32,909 bases of DNA, from assembly GCF_018860665.1 (NCBI RefSeq), contig NZ_JAHKPK010000019.1, positions 1-32,909 of the forward strand, read 5' to 3'. Below the pieces are notes generated by a model, which had not been told where the DNA came from, ran no database searches, and saw only the letters and a list, made by a program, of their open reading frames with translations. Within the stretch, counting starts at the first letter, position 1; each line of letters starts with the position of its first letter. The DNA comes from Pacificibacter marinus (GTDB lineage: Bacteria; Pseudomonadota; Alphaproteobacteria; Rhodobacterales; Rhodobacteraceae). Both the position numbers and the translations under genes were made by a program. Shown here in pieces: positions 7,039 through 16,814 of this stretch.

Positions 7039-8033
7039 CCGTTTACGCCCTCAACGGTCTTGGCCGCATCGGCAAACTCGCGCTGAAGCCTTTGCTTGCG
7101 CGAGGCGCCAAGATCGCTTGGATCAACGATGCCGTTGGTGATCCCGAAATGCACGCGCATTTGCTAGAGTTCGACACGGTTCACGGACGGTGGGATGCTG
7201 ATTTTTCATACGACGCAAAGAGCATCACAATCGACGGTTTGCGCCTGCCATTTATCGGCACAAGCGATATTTCATCACTGCCCTTGGAAGGCGTCGATGT
7301 TGTGATCGATTGTACCGGTGTCTTTAAGACAGAAGCCAAAATTGCCCCCTATTTCGATGCGGGTGTAAAAAAGGTGGTTGTGTCAGCGCCGGTGAAAGAC
7401 GGGGACGCCGCCAATATCGTCTATGGCGTCAATCACGATATCTACGAACCTGATCGCCATCGCATTGTGACCTCCGCCAGCTGCACGACAAACTGTCTCG
7501 CGCCGGTCGTAAAAGTCATCCATGAGAACTTAAAGATCAAACATGGCTCCATCACGACAATTCATGATGTGACGAACACGCAGACCATCGTGGACCGGCC
7601 AGCCAAAGACCTGCGTCGCGCGCGGTCTGCATTGAACTCTTTGATCCCGACCACGACGGGCAGTGCGACTGCGATCACACTGATCTACCCCGAGCTGACA
7701 GGACGCCTAAACGGCCACGCAATTCGCGTGCCACTGCTCAACGCATCCTTGACGGACTGCGTGTTTGAAGTGGAACGCGAAACGACCGCCGATGAGGTCA
7801 ACGCGTTATTTAAGTCTGCATCACAAGGCCCCCTTAAAGGTATCTTGGGGTATGAAGAACGCCCATTGGTGTCTGCTGATTACACCAATGATGAACGGTC
7901 CAGCATCATCGACGCACCTTCCACCATGGTCGTCAACGGCACACAGGTGAAAATCTACGCATGGTATGACAACGAAATGGGATATGCGCATCGACTGGTT
8001 GATGTCGCCAACATGGTAGGAAACAGCCTGTGA
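7035..8033 (+). CDS. ArsJ-associated glyceraldehyde-3-phosphate dehydrogenase
   Basis: A 332-residue GAPDH: Rossmann motif NGLGRIG (7-13), catalytic [12 protein letters not shown] (Cys150) and His177 in [10 protein letters not shown]. Beside arsJ, such enzymes use arsenate instead of phosphate on glyceraldehyde-3-phosphate to make 1-arseno-3-phosphoglycerate, the ArsJ substrate. Starts overlap on both sides (ATGA from arsRC, GTGA into arsJ), so all three proteins are translationally coupled. Acting in the cytoplasm, it is a detoxification isoform rather than the glycolytic enzyme, judged from context. Confidence 0.93.
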   Translation: MTVYALNGLGRIGKLALKPLLARGAKIAWINDAVGDPEMHAHLLEFDTVHGRWDADFSYDAKSITIDGLRLPFIGTSDISSLPLEGVDVVIDCTGVFKTEAKIAPYFDAGVKKVVVSAPVKDGDAANIVYGVNHDIYEPDRHRIVTSASCTTNCLAPVVKVIHENLKIKHGSITTIHDVTNTQTIVDRPAKDLRRARSALNSLIPTTTGSATAITLIYPELTGRLNGHAIRVPLLNASLTDCVFEVERETTADEVNALFKSASQGPLKGILGYEERPLVSADYTNDERSSIIDAPSTMVVNGTQVKIYAWYDNEMGYAHRLVDVANMVGNSL

Positions 8034-9292
8034 TCAAGACCTCCGCGCGCCCTGAGGGTTTATCTGCTTACATTGCGGTCACGGCCTCTTATTGGGCCTT
8101 CATGCTCACCGATGGTGCCTTGCGCATGTTGGTGCTACTGCACTTTCATATGATTGGGTTCACCCCTGTTCAGCTTGCCTATCTGTTCGTGCTTTACGAG
8201 GTTGCGGGCATGGTGACCAATCTGTGCGCAGGCTGGATCGCTGCGCGGTTCGGCCTCACATCAACACTTTACGCTGGTCTTGGTCTGCAAATTCTCGCGC
8301 TTATGGCCTTGGCGCAACTCGACCCGACTTGGACCATCGGTGCATCTGTTGTTTATGTGATGCTTGTTCAAGGAGCGAGTGGAGCCGCAAAGGATCTCGC
8401 TAAGATGTCGTCCAAATCCGCGGTGAAACTGCTTGCTCCGTCGCAAGACGGCGGACTCTTTCGTTGGGTGGCCTTCCTCACAGGGTCCAAAAACATGGTT
8501 AAGGGTTTGGGCTTCCTTCTTGGTGCGGGATTGCTGGCAACGCTTGGGTTTGTCTGGGCGGTCCTCGGTATGGCGGCAATCTTGACAGTGATCCTGCTGG
8601 CTGTCTTGTTCGCGATGCCTTCGGGTCTGCCAAAAGGGCGCAAAGGGGCTAAGTTCTCAGAGGTGTTCTCCAAATCTCACAACGTGAACGTTTTAAGCGC
8701 TGCGCGGGTTTTCATATTCGGCGCGCGGGATGTCTGGTTCGTCGTGGGCATCCCGATCTACTTTTATGCCGTGCTTTCGGATGGCAGCAGTGAGGGCAAC
8801 CGTGCTGCGTTTTTCTTGATCGGGACATTCATGGCGGGCTGGGTGATACTATATGGTTTGGTGCAGGCCAATGCGCCACGCATTTTGCGAGCAAAAACCC
8901 GCCCTGAGGCAGACCTGATCACGGCGGCACACAGATGGTCATGGGCCCTTGCCATCGTACCAGCAGGCCTGACCTTAGCGTCCATGTTCGCTGATGGTCC
9001 CCAGATGTGGCTGACCACAACCCTCATCGCCGGATTGCTCATATTCGGCGCAATTTTTGCTGTGAATTCCTCTTTGCATTCCTATCTAATCCTCGCTTTT
9101 ACCAAGGCGGAGCGCGTGACCATGGATGTGGGGTTCTATTATATGGCCAATGCGGGCGGTCGATTGGCGGGAACGCTGCTGTCAGGCCTGACCTACCAAA
9201 TCGGCGGACTGACCCTGATGTTCGGCACTGCTGCGATTTTGGTCGCGCTATCGTCGATCACGGTCAGATCCTTAAAGTCAGGTCAAGGCTAG
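8030..9292 (+). CDS. arsJ: Organoarsenical efflux MFS transporter ArsJ
   Basis: A 420-residue MFS-type membrane protein with about 12 hydrophobic segments. It starts at a GTG overlapping the GAPDH stop (GTGA). Family-typical stretches include the N-terminal [20 protein letters not shown], the [19 protein letters not shown] loop and [13 protein letters not shown]-like sequence in the middle. ArsJ expels 1-arseno-3-phosphoglycerate, which then decays outside to arsenate, so the gene pair gives arsenate resistance without an arsenite pump. No arsB or acr3 gene is visible in the window. Confidence 0.93.
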   Translation: MIKTSARPEGLSAYIAVTASYWAFMLTDGALRMLVLLHFHMIGFTPVQLAYLFVLYEVAGMVTNLCAGWIAARFGLTSTLYAGLGLQILALMALAQLDPTWTIGASVVYVMLVQGASGAAKDLAKMSSKSAVKLLAPSQDGGLFRWVAFLTGSKNMVKGLGFLLGAGLLATLGFVWAVLGMAAILTVILLAVLFAMPSGLPKGRKGAKFSEVFSKSHNVNVLSAARVFIFGARDVWFVVGIPIYFYAVLSDGSSEGNRAAFFLIGTFMAGWVILYGLVQANAPRILRAKTRPEADLITAAHRWSWALAIVPAGLTLASMFADGPQMWLTTTLIAGLLIFGAIFAVNSSLHSYLILAFTKAERVTMDVGFYYMANAGGRLAGTLLSGLTYQIGGLTLMFGTAAILVALSSITVRSLKSGQG

Positions 9293-9344
9293 CGAATTCA
9301 CGCAGCACGCGTGACAGAAATCTGACCTGCGTCGACCATTCAAC

Positions 9345-9384
9345 ATAGCCGCCATTCGCTGTGCCCAGCGCCAATGGCGGCTAT
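9345..9384 (+). terminator. Strong hairpin after arsJ
   Basis: ATAGCCGCCATT (9345-9356) and AATGGCGGCTAT (9373-9384) are perfect 12-base inverted arms; inside, CGCTG (9357-9361) pairs with CAGCG (9366-9370), leaving only a CC bulge. It lies 52 bases after the arsJ stop and probably ends that transcript, though no T-run follows on either strand, so it may instead stabilise the 3' end or be a mobile-element end. Confidence 0.5.
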
Positions 9385-9534
9385 ATAAAATCACACGAGA
9401 ACCGCGACTGCTGCGCGAGATCCCCTTCTGACGCGCGCAGCACTGCCCTTGTGGATGCCGAACCTCATCGTCATCGAAGTGCTTTGATGGCGTGATTTAG
9501 AACCGCCGATTTACGCTTGGTCAAAACAGATATC

Positions 9535-9668
9535 CCAGATCACTGGTGCCACTGGGGGAAGGTGACGACGATCCGCACAGGTTCATCACTCCATTTTCAG
9601 GGCTCGGCGTAGGCATGGGCTGCGGCAAGTGTCGAGGCAGTAAAGAGGAGTATAGCTGAGGTTTTCGT
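9535..9668 (-). pseudogene. Dead 5' fragment of a TctC/Bug-type periplasmic binding protein gene
   Basis: On the minus strand the frame reads a lipidless signal peptide (KTSAILLFTASTLAAAHAYAEP), then a TGA where Trp is expected, then KWSDEPVRIVVTFP. Two bases missing shift the frame before GTSDL. The consensus (PVRIVVTFPPGGTSDL) is the start of tripartite tricarboxylate transporter binding proteins. The start codon position holds ACG. So the gene has lost its start, has a nonsense change, a frameshift and everything after about residue 45. The rest of 9385-9534 and 9669-10086 contains no recognisable gene; a 108-codon plus-strand frame (9745-10071) matches nothing I know. Confidence 0.55.
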
Positions 9669-10086
9669 AACGTCAGGAAACCTTTCAGTTGAGTGAATTA
9701 AGACCGTCGCCGAAACTGGCAAGGCATTTCGTGGCGCTATATAAGTGATCTGCAGCATCGATGAACGATACTATCTCAATACGGCTCTGCAAAAAGTGAA
9801 AATGACGGGTTACAGTTCGCTGCTATCACCCGAAATAACCGCAAACTGGCTAAGGTATTTCCCGCATCACAGAAAATACGTAAAGCCTGATAAAAAGGTG
9901 CTCGCCCCTGGTCAGACCACTAATTTTTGCACCCGCGACGCGGATCGGAACTTGGTTGCATGTGCAAACTTTGGCCGTCAATCCGTCCAATTCTGCGGCC
10001 CATACAAACGATCATCGTGTATGACTGAACGTCGATTTTCAATAAAACCAATGGGCCGCAGCTTTGAATGATAGATCCGATGAAGC

Positions 10087-11052
10087 CTAGCTACAGTGCC
10101 CCACATCTGCCCCGTGTAGAACCCGTGGACCACAACGGGTCCAAGGTTCTGCACCGATGGCATCAACGAAGACACAATACACAGAAGTCGTCGCTGTGAT
10201 GAACAGGCGTTGACCATCTGTACCGCCAAAGCACAAGTTCGATACGTTTTCGGGCAATAAGATCTTGCCCAAAAGTGTGCCGTCTGGCGCGAAGCAATGC
10301 ACTTGATCGCCCGCGGATGTCCACAGGTTTCCGGTTATGTCGAACCGAAACCCATCGGGAAACCCGTGATCGAGCGTGCAAAACACGCCAGCATCCACAA
10401 CCTTTTTGCCCGTCACATCAAACTGACGGATCACAGCAGGAACGGACGGATCGTGGCTGAGCCCACTTTCGGCAACATACAATCGTTTTTCATCAGGCGA
10501 GAACGCCAAGCCGTTCGGCTGGGTAAAGTCGGAAATGACCGCCTCTAAGTCTCCCGTTTCAGGGTCGAGGCGGAACACGTTGCGCCTGTCTTGTTCGGGC
10601 TCTGCGCGATATCCTTCAAAGCTGGACATAATGCCATAGGTCGGATCGGTGAACCACACGGCCCCATCAGAGGACACCACAACATCATTGGGGGAATTCA
10701 ACCGACGCCCCTCAAAGGCATTGGCCAAAACAGTCAGCGAGCCATCATATTCTGTACGCACCACGTCGCGCGCACCATGGCGACAGCCGATCAATCGCCC
10801 TTGGTGATCGCGGGTGTTGCCGTTGTTGAAATGGCTCGGCGCGCGATAGACAGACACGCCATCACGTTCTGACCAACGCATCAACCTCTGGCTTGGAATA
10901 TCAGAAAAAATCAGACAGTCATGATCGCCAAACCAAAGGGGGCCTTCGGTCCAAGTGAACCCTGTCGCAAGCTGTTCCAGCTTTGATGTTCCGTGAACCA
11001 AAGAGCCAAAACGAGGGTCTATCATTTGTAGGTGTGGTGAAATCATGGTCAT
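10087..11052 (-). CDS. SMP-30/gluconolactonase-family lactonase
   Basis: A 321-residue six-bladed propeller lactonase that would hydrolyse a sugar lactone. Metal-ligand motifs of the family are present: TEGPLWF (Glu), RLNSPNDVVV (Asn) and LDHGFPDGFRFD (Asp). The ATG overlaps the upstream permease stop, so it is the last gene of the ABC operon, suggesting that the imported ligand is a sugar or sugar acid whose lactone form is opened here. A second ATG two codons on is an equally possible start. The last 20 residues (after FVDAIGAEP) look unlike the family and run into the decayed region, so the native C-terminus may have been altered. Confidence 0.9.
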   Translation of the reverse strand: MTMISPHLQMIDPRFGSLVHGTSKLEQLATGFTWTEGPLWFGDHDCLIFSDIPSQRLMRWSERDGVSVYRAPSHFNNGNTRDHQGRLIGCRHGARDVVRTEYDGSLTVLANAFEGRRLNSPNDVVVSSDGAVWFTDPTYGIMSSFEGYRAEPEQDRRNVFRLDPETGDLEAVISDFTQPNGLAFSPDEKRLYVAESGLSHDPSVPAVIRQFDVTGKKVVDAGVFCTLDHGFPDGFRFDITGNLWTSAGDQVHCFAPDGTLLGKILLPENVSNLCFGGTDGQRLFITATTSVYCVFVDAIGAEPWTRCGPRVLHGADVGHCS

Positions 11053-11996
11053 AAGCGCCCCCTCCGACTGCTTGCTGCAATCACGATGAAAATAATGATT
11101 GTTCCCGTCAGAACCATGCGCAATCCGGCCCCTGCGCCGTATGAGTTAAGCATGGAGACCACAAGGAACATGAACAATGACGCGCCCCAGATGCCGGGCA
11201 CATTTGAAAACCCGCCAGCAACCGACGTGCCGCCGATGACGACCACGGCGATGGACATCAGCAGGTATTCTGACCCCATATTCAAAGCCGCACCGCCTGA
11301 AAAACTGGCCAACAAGTATCCTGCAACAGAGGCAAGAATCGCCACGACAATATAGGTCACTGCGCGGACAGATTGGACTGGAACGCCCGCCAATCGCGCG
11401 GCACGCAAGTTTTGCCCCGAGGCCAAAAGCCAACGTCCCCAAAGGCTGCGTTCAAGCACAATCCAGATGATGATCGATAGAATGAGCGCAACCCAAGCAA
11501 CGTTCGGCACGCCGATCAATCGCCCTGTGGCGAAATCCGCGAGCGTCTCTGGCGGTTTGATCCTGAGGCCACGGTTCGACCAAATCGCAACCGATTGATA
11601 GACCAATGACGCGGCCAATGTCGCGATAATCGGTGGCAAACGCAGCAAGAAGATCAAAAGCACATTCATGCCACCAGTCAGCAGCCCCGCCAACAAAGCC
11701 ACACCAAGTCCGAGCATCGCGTTGCCAGGCTCACTGTTCATAACCTTCAGCCCCAACGTGGCCGCCAAGGTCATCGTCGCAGGAATGGACAGGTCAACAT
11801 TTCCGGGCCCTAAGGTCATCACCAGCATTTGGCCCAACCCAACGATCGCGGCAAAACTGCCAAAGCTAAGCGCTGCGTAAGCCAGACCGCCTGCGCCCTG
11901 CCCTTTGGTCAAGAGCAGCGTCATCGTAAACACCAGACCAGCCGCCAACCAAGACCAAATCCAAGGACGGGTGAAAATTTGCATCGAATTTTTCAT
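11049..11996 (-). CDS. Sugar-type ABC transporter permease (second)
   Basis: A 315-residue permease of the RbsC/BPD_transp_2 type with 8-10 membrane helices; the motif GxTSVAGGFSNVPGIWGA near the C-terminus is the family EAA-like coupling region. I start it at the ATG at 11996, which overlaps the stop of the preceding permease (ATGA); the much longer open frame reaching 12554 is a shadow of that gene. It pairs with the other permease to form the heteromeric membrane channel. Its stop overlaps the SMP-30 gene start. Confidence 0.93.
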   Translation of the reverse strand: MKNSMQIFTRPWIWSWLAAGLVFTMTLLLTKGQGAGGLAYAALSFGSFAAIVGLGQMLVMTLGPGNVDLSIPATMTLAATLGLKVMNSEPGNAMLGLGVALLAGLLTGGMNVLLIFLLRLPPIIATLAASLVYQSVAIWSNRGLRIKPPETLADFATGRLIGVPNVAWVALILSIIIWIVLERSLWGRWLLASGQNLRAARLAGVPVQSVRAVTYIVVAILASVAGYLLASFSGGAALNMGSEYLLMSIAVVVIGGTSVAGGFSNVPGIWGASLFMFLVVSMLNSYGAGAGLRMVLTGTIIIFIVIAASSRRGRL

Positions 11997-12916
11997 GTCC
12001 GTGCCTCTCGTTTTGCAAACAACAGGCGCGCGGTCAAAACAAGTATCAAGATCGCCCCCTGTGCGCCAATTTGCCAATCTGGGTTCAAGCGCATGAAGTT
12101 CAAGAATGACGAGGCCAAGGTCAAAGTCAGCGCGCCAATCACGGCCCCAGTGGGAGAGACCTTGCCGCCGATAAATTCGCCGCCACCCAATATTACGCCA
12201 GCGATGCTGAGTAACGTATAACGCAAAGCGATATTGGCATCCGCCGAGGTGGTCAGGCCGACCAAGGCCATGCCCGCCAAGACTGCAAACAATCCCGCCA
12301 AACCATAGGCCAATGCTTTGAGCCAAATCACCGACCAGCCCGCGCGCTGTACTGCACGTGTGTTGCCGCCAACGCCGCGCAAAACAGTTCCAATGCCTGA
12401 GCGCATGATCAACAGGTGGGTCACGATTGAGAACAAAATCGCAGCCACGACAGCCATAGGCATCAGTGGTGGTTTTGACGTCATCAACGCGCGCAACCAA
12501 CCGGGTGACGCGCCTCCGGGGGACGGCAGAATGAACAAAGCCAAGCCGCCCCAAACAAATGACATGCCTAAAGTGACAACAATGGCTGGCAGCTCAAGGC
12601 GATGAATTAACGCGCCCATGGCTGCGTAACTCAGGATCAAGCCGATCAACATAATCGTCCCCAGAACGGGTGTGTCTTGCAAAAACGTTGCAACGACACA
12701 GGCCACAAGGCTCACGAATGCCCCCATGCCCAAATCGATGTCATTCACCATGATAATCATCATCTGTGCGATGGTCGCCAGTGCGATCGGTACGGCAAGA
12801 TTGAACAAAAGGTTGACCCCGAAATAGCTCATCGTGCGGGGCTGCATCCAAAATGTTGCAGCCAGCAAAACAGCCAGTGAGATCAACGGCAGCAGTATTC
12901 TATATTTCGTCTGCAC
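11993..12916 (-). CDS. Sugar-type ABC transporter permease (first)
   Basis: A 307-residue RbsC-type permease, hydrophobic throughout, with the characteristic MIIMVNDIDLGMGAFVSL segment (family: LxxGGIDLSVGxxxxL) and the C-terminal GVILGGGEFIGGKVSPTGA coupling loop. It begins at a GTG five bases after the ATPase stop; a GGAGG ribosome-binding site lies inside the end of the ATPase gene. It is translationally coupled to the second permease. Substrate not deducible. Confidence 0.93.
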   Translation of the reverse strand: MQTKYRILLPLISLAVLLAATFWMQPRTMSYFGVNLLFNLAVPIALATIAQMMIIMVNDIDLGMGAFVSLVACVVATFLQDTPVLGTIMLIGLILSYAAMGALIHRLELPAIVVTLGMSFVWGGLALFILPSPGGASPGWLRALMTSKPPLMPMAVVAAILFSIVTHLLIMRSGIGTVLRGVGGNTRAVQRAGWSVIWLKALAYGLAGLFAVLAGMALVGLTTSADANIALRYTLLSIAGVILGGGEFIGGKVSPTGAVIGALTLTLASSFLNFMRLNPDWQIGAQGAILILVLTARLLFAKREART

Positions 12917-12921
12917 GTTGG

Positions 12922-14364
12922 TTATGCCTCCTGCATTTCAAAGGATGCGGCAAGAATTTTATCTTCGGTGATGTCATCACCGGTCAATTCAGCTGAAATT
13001 TCATGGTTGCGATAGACAAACACACGGTCGCATTCACAGACTTCTGCTGTCTCGGTGGAATACCAAAGAAACGTGCGCCCCCGTGCGGCCTCTTCGCGGA
13101 TCATGCGGTAGACATCGCGTTTGGTGCCCACATCAACGCCGCGCATCGGATCATCCATGATCACCACAGGCGCGTCTGAAGCCAATGCGCGGGCAAACAA
13201 GACCTTTTGTTGGTTGCCCCCTGACAGCGATAGGATCGGGTTGTCTATATTGTCGGTCCTTATCCCGACACGGTCTTTCCATGTCTCACCAAATTCGGCT
13301 TCTGCTTTGCGATCAAGCAACCATTTGCCTTGCCCTAACACCGTGATCGATGCGTTGCGTAAGATTGACCAAAGGGGCAACACGCCGTCGCGTCCGCGGT
13401 CACCGGCAACAAAGACCATTTGAGATTTAGAGCCCAAGCTGCGCCATGAGGATGTGGACTCAAAATACAAACGGGCAAGCGCTTCGGCTTGTCCGTGGCC
13501 CGCCAGCCCTGACAGGCCAACAATTTCGCCGCGATGTGCGCTCAGGCCTTGTGACGTGCGGAGTATTTCTTCTGTCAGAACGCGTTTTTCAGTTTGGGTT
13601 TCGGGATCGCTGTTCGCGGCCACATGACCCATAGCGTCAACCAAACCCTGTCGGGTAAAGTCTGTCGTCGGCTTATCGGCCACAACTTTACCGTCGCTCA
13701 TGACCACAATGCGCGAGGCTGTGGCAAAAATTTCGCCCATCATATGTGTGATGAAAATCACCGCACCGCCTGCTGCGCAAAATGTGCGAATATGATCAAG
13801 AAGTTGTTCCGCGATCCCTGCGTCAAGTGACGATGTGGGTTCATCAAGAATGACCAACCGTGCGGTTGAACCACGCGGAGAAAAACCGATAGCGATTTCT
13901 ACCATTTGTCGTTGTGCGATGCTCAGCTGATCGACCTCAATGCCTGCATCAATCCCGTGACCTGGGAACACTTGATCCAATGCTGCGCTGATTTCTTCGC
14001 GTGCGCGTCGTCTCCACCCTGCCCCTTTCAAGTCAGAATGTGAAATACGCAGGTTCTCTGCGACTGTCAGATTAGGACAGAGCGACAATTCTTGAAAGAC
14101 CGATCGAACGCCTGCGGACATCGGGTTCAACGTGTCTTTTCCGGAACCGTCTGTATAGGTGATCTGTCCCGCTGAAGGCGCCAAGCCCCCGTTGATCAAA
14201 TTAACGAGTGTTGATTTACCCGCACCGTTATGACCAACGAGACCCAGACATTCGCCCGGTGAGATAGAGAGGCTGACCCCGTCAAGAGCCCTGACCGGGC
14301 CGAAATGTTTTTCGGCATCGGTCAGGGTGACGATGGGGGCGTTGCCAGAGGCGACGTTTTCCAT
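12922..14364 (-). CDS. Sugar-type ABC transporter ATP-binding protein (tandem ATPase)
   Basis: A 480-residue RbsA/MglA-type ATPase with two ABC domains. The first has a complete Walker A (GHNGAGKST, 44-52), signature [12 protein letters not shown] and Walker [13 protein letters not shown]. The second is degenerate, as is usual in this family: no Walker A, but [15 protein letters not shown] and [12 protein letters not shown] are kept. It energises the two permeases downstream. It lies five bases after the binding-protein gene on the same strand. Confidence 0.94.
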   Translation of the reverse strand: MENVASGNAPIVTLTDAEKHFGPVRALDGVSLSISPGECLGLVGHNGAGKSTLVNLINGGLAPSAGQITYTDGSGKDTLNPMSAGVRSVFQELSLCPNLTVAENLRISHSDLKGAGWRRRAREEISAALDQVFPGHGIDAGIEVDQLSIAQRQMVEIAIGFSPRGSTARLVILDEPTSSLDAGIAEQLLDHIRTFCAAGGAVIFITHMMGEIFATASRIVVMSDGKVVADKPTTDFTRQGLVDAMGHVAANSDPETQTEKRVLTEEILRTSQGLSAHRGEIVGLSGLAGHGQAEALARLYFESTSSWRSLGSKSQMVFVAGDRGRDGVLPLWSILRNASITVLGQGKWLLDRKAEAEFGETWKDRVGIRTDNIDNPILSLSGGNQQKVLFARALASDAPVVIMDDPMRGVDVGTKRDVYRMIREEAARGRTFLWYSTETAEVCECDRVFVYRNHEISAELTGDDITEDKILAASFEMQEA

Positions 14365-14369
14365 GAAGT

Positions 14370-15380
14370 TTACTTCGCTCCAGCGATGACAGCTTTTGCA
14401 TCTTCCAGAGTGTAAGCCACGTTCGCGACTGAACCGACCGGCGTTGAGGCCAGCTGTTCATCCAGCGTGTCTTGCGTGATTTTCAGGAATGGCACGGTCA
14501 GGTCTTTTGGAACTTCTTCACCGTCAAGGATTTGTTGAGCTACCCAGAATGCCAATGACGCAACGCCCGGCGCGATAGAAAGCGAAAGCGTTTCATACCC
14601 ATTGGCATCGCGCTGTTCAGCCCACCAAGCCATCTCGTCTTGACGGTTGCCAAGAATGATCAAGGGCGTTTCACGTCCAGCGGCTGCAAAAGCCTGTGCG
14701 GCACCGTAACCATCACCACCTTGGGTCACAACGCCGACAACTTCGGGCAGAGACGGCAAAATGCCTGAAACCGCTTTTTGTGCAACGTCTTGGGCCCAAT
14801 CACCGTGAACGGATCCGACGACTTCAAACTGCGGAAATTCTTCGACGCCGTTGTGAATGCCTTGGCTGATCGCGTCATCTGTTGACACGCCGGCCAGTCC
14901 GCGAATTTCCAAAAGCTTACCACCTTCAGGCAGGCGCTCACTCAGGTATTCAACTTCTTGGCGTCCCATTTCAACGAAATCAACCGCAATACGGTAGGCA
15001 CATGGCTCGGTTACGATGCTATCAAAGCTCACAACCAAAACGCCTGCATCACAGGCTTCTTTTACCGCGCCGTTCAACGCAGTCGGAGATGCGGCATTCA
15101 GCAAAATAGCATCATAGCCTTGCAAAATCATATTCTGAATTTGCGCCGCTTGCTCGGTGGTTTGATTTTCAGATGTTGTATAGGCGTCTGCCGCAGCAAC
15201 CACACCGTCAGAAACAGCTTGGTCTGCCGTTTCCTCGAATGTTTTCAACATCGCTTGTCGCCAAGAATTCCCAGCGTAGTTGTTGCTCAACGCGATACGT
15301 TTGCCTGAGGTATCAGCCATAGCTGCGCCCGCGGATAGTGCCAAAGTTGCTGTAGTCAGCAACATTACTGCAGTCTTCAT
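14370..15380 (-). CDS. Periplasmic sugar-type substrate-binding protein
   Basis: A 336-residue Peripl_BP_4-type receptor. It has a clear Sec signal peptide ([22 protein letters not shown], cleaved before DTSG), followed by the type-I binding-protein pattern: [40 protein letters not shown], and a late [10 protein letters not shown]. It delivers the ligand to the permeases. An AGGAGG site sits six bases before the ATG. The ligand is likely a sugar-like compound given the SMP-30 partner, but amides cannot be excluded since an amidase is encoded nearby. Confidence 0.92.
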   Translation of the reverse strand: MKTAVMLLTTATLALSAGAAMADTSGKRIALSNNYAGNSWRQAMLKTFEETADQAVSDGVVAAADAYTTSENQTTEQAAQIQNMILQGYDAILLNAASPTALNGAVKEACDAGVLVVSFDSIVTEPCAYRIAVDFVEMGRQEVEYLSERLPEGGKLLEIRGLAGVSTDDAISQGIHNGVEEFPQFEVVGSVHGDWAQDVAQKAVSGILPSLPEVVGVVTQGGDGYGAAQAFAAAGRETPLIILGNRQDEMAWWAEQRDANGYETLSLSIAPGVASLAFWVAQQILDGEEVPKDLTVPFLKITQDTLDEQLASTPVGSVANVAYTLEDAKAVIAGAK

Positions 15381-15587
15381 GTTTCCTCCTTTGGGCGCCT
15401 AATTGGCCACCCCTCCCTATAGTGCGCCATTATTTTGTGCACTGCGATAACAGTAGGTGAGACGAGGCCCCTGTATAGTGATCCGCCCGCACATTTTCTG
15501 CGGGAACCCGCAATGGCGCAGTGGGCACCCCCATTCACAGCAATGAAAAATAGAGTTACGGTCAATTGAAACCGTCTGGGAGGCCCC
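15381..15587. promoter_or_regulatory. Divergent promoter region between ABC operon and kinase genes
   Basis: This 207-base gap separates the leftward ABC operon and rightward kinase-regulator pair. It must hold both promoters. I see no convincing hexamer pair or operator dyad. The divergent layout suggests that the response regulator controls the ABC operon. Confidence 0.35.
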
Positions 15588-16814
15588 GTGAACATCAATC
15601 AAACCCAGCCAGCCGATCCCACGCGCAATGTATACTTGCGGATTTGCGGTCATCTCGCAGAGGAAACCGATATTCGCTCGGCTCTCGGCGCTGTTGCAGG
15701 TGAAATCGCGGAACTCATTCCTTTTACCCATGCCGACATCTGCCTGCTTGAAAATAAACATTGGACGACCAGTTACGAGGTCGGCATTAAAACACGCTGG
15801 TCACGCAGGCGCACACAAATCCGATATTCTCCCGTACGACAGATTTTACACAAGCAAACCGATGCGATGCTCACCACAAATGCGATGGAGGACCTGCGCT
15901 ACGTCTTCGCCGGAGCCACGTGTGAACCGATATTTGAACATCAACTGCGGTCGCGTGTGAATGTCAGAATGAAAGCGATGGGGAAACTGATTGGCACATT
16001 TAACCTCTCTCATAGTGAGGAAGGCCTTTATGACGCTGACAGTATCCAGATCGCGTATCAATTGGCCGATGTTTTAGCACCGTATTTTAATGCCCTGCAC
16101 AATGCAGATCAGATGCGCCAAGCGACCTATCAAGGTGCAGAAGCGCGCGCCCGCGAAGAGGGTTTGCGCCAAGGTGCGCTGGATCTGACCCAAACATTAG
16201 AACAAGAACGTCAACGCATTGGCATGGACCTGCATGATCAAACACTCGCAGATTTGACGCGGATTTTGCGCGATCTTTCCGGAGATGCTCCGGCGCCGAC
16301 GATTCCGATGTTGACCACGCGAGTGAGTGATTGCATCGATGACCTGCGCCGCATCATCGATATGGCCGTTCCCACCCTGTTAGAGCTGTTCGGTTTCACC
16401 CATGCCCTGCGGGTGCATCTTGAACGCGCATCAAATACGGATTTGATTCAGACCGAGGTCATTGATCACACAGGAGGTATGCCTGACAGATTGAACACCA
16501 TGACCCGCACAGCCCTTTACCGTATCGCCCAAGAGGCGATCAATAATGCGGCACGTCATGCCGAACCAAGCCGTATATCTGTCGTCATTGAAATTGATTC
16601 CAACGATCACCTATTGCTGAAAATCCGCGATAACGGGTGTGGCTTTAGCTCGGATCGCGACAACGTTCCGTCTGGATTGGCACATATGCGCACCCGCGCA
16701 CGGCTGATTGCGGCACAATTCGAGATTATTGAAGACGCAGGCACCTGTGTCGTGGTCACTTTGCCGCTGTCCGCAAACGACACCTTGACCGAACCTTTGG
16801 AGTATCAACGATGA
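15588..16814 (+). CDS. Soluble GAF-domain histidine kinase (NarX-like, HPK7)
   Basis: A 408-residue kinase without membrane segments. Residues 15-170 look like a GAF sensor (SALGAVAGEIAELIPFTHADICLL ... IGTFNLSHSEEG). The HisKA_3 box is ERQRIGMDLHDQTLADLTRI with His216, and the ATPase part shows the N-box QEAINNAARHAEP, G1 IRDNGCGF and G2 GLAHMRTRARLI. It would phosphorylate the coupled response regulator (ATGA overlap). It starts at GTG with GGGAGG upstream. A cytoplasmic sensor next to an uptake system suggests it reads an imported ligand or its metabolite. Confidence 0.9.
   Translation: MNINQTQPADPTRNVYLRICGHLAEETDIRSALGAVAGEIAELIPFTHADICLLENKHWTTSYEVGIKTRWSRRRTQIRYSPVRQILHKQTDAMLTTNAMEDLRYVFAGATCEPIFEHQLRSRVNVRMKAMGKLIGTFNLSHSEEGLYDADSIQIAYQLADVLAPYFNALHNADQMRQATYQGAEARAREEGLRQGALDLTQTLEQERQRIGMDLHDQTLADLTRILRDLSGDAPAPTIPMLTTRVSDCIDDLRRIIDMAVPTLLELFGFTHALRVHLERASNTDLIQTEVIDHTGGMPDRLNTMTRTALYRIAQEAINNAARHAEPSRISVVIEIDSNDHLLLKIRDNGCGFSSDRDNVPSGLAHMRTRARLIAAQFEIIEDAGTCVVVTLPLSANDTLTEPLEYQR

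Noticed and set aside
9745-10071. 108-codon plus-strand frame in decayed DNA
   Set aside because: No ribosome-binding site and no family resemblance; it ends beside the SMP-30 gene in a region with clear gene decay. Left without a call.
11997-12554. A 501-codon minus-strand frame extending the second permease
   Set aside because: The upstream part lies wholly within the first permease gene in another frame, is rich in Arg/Trp/Cys, and the ATG at 11996 overlaps the preceding stop in the usual ATGA manner.
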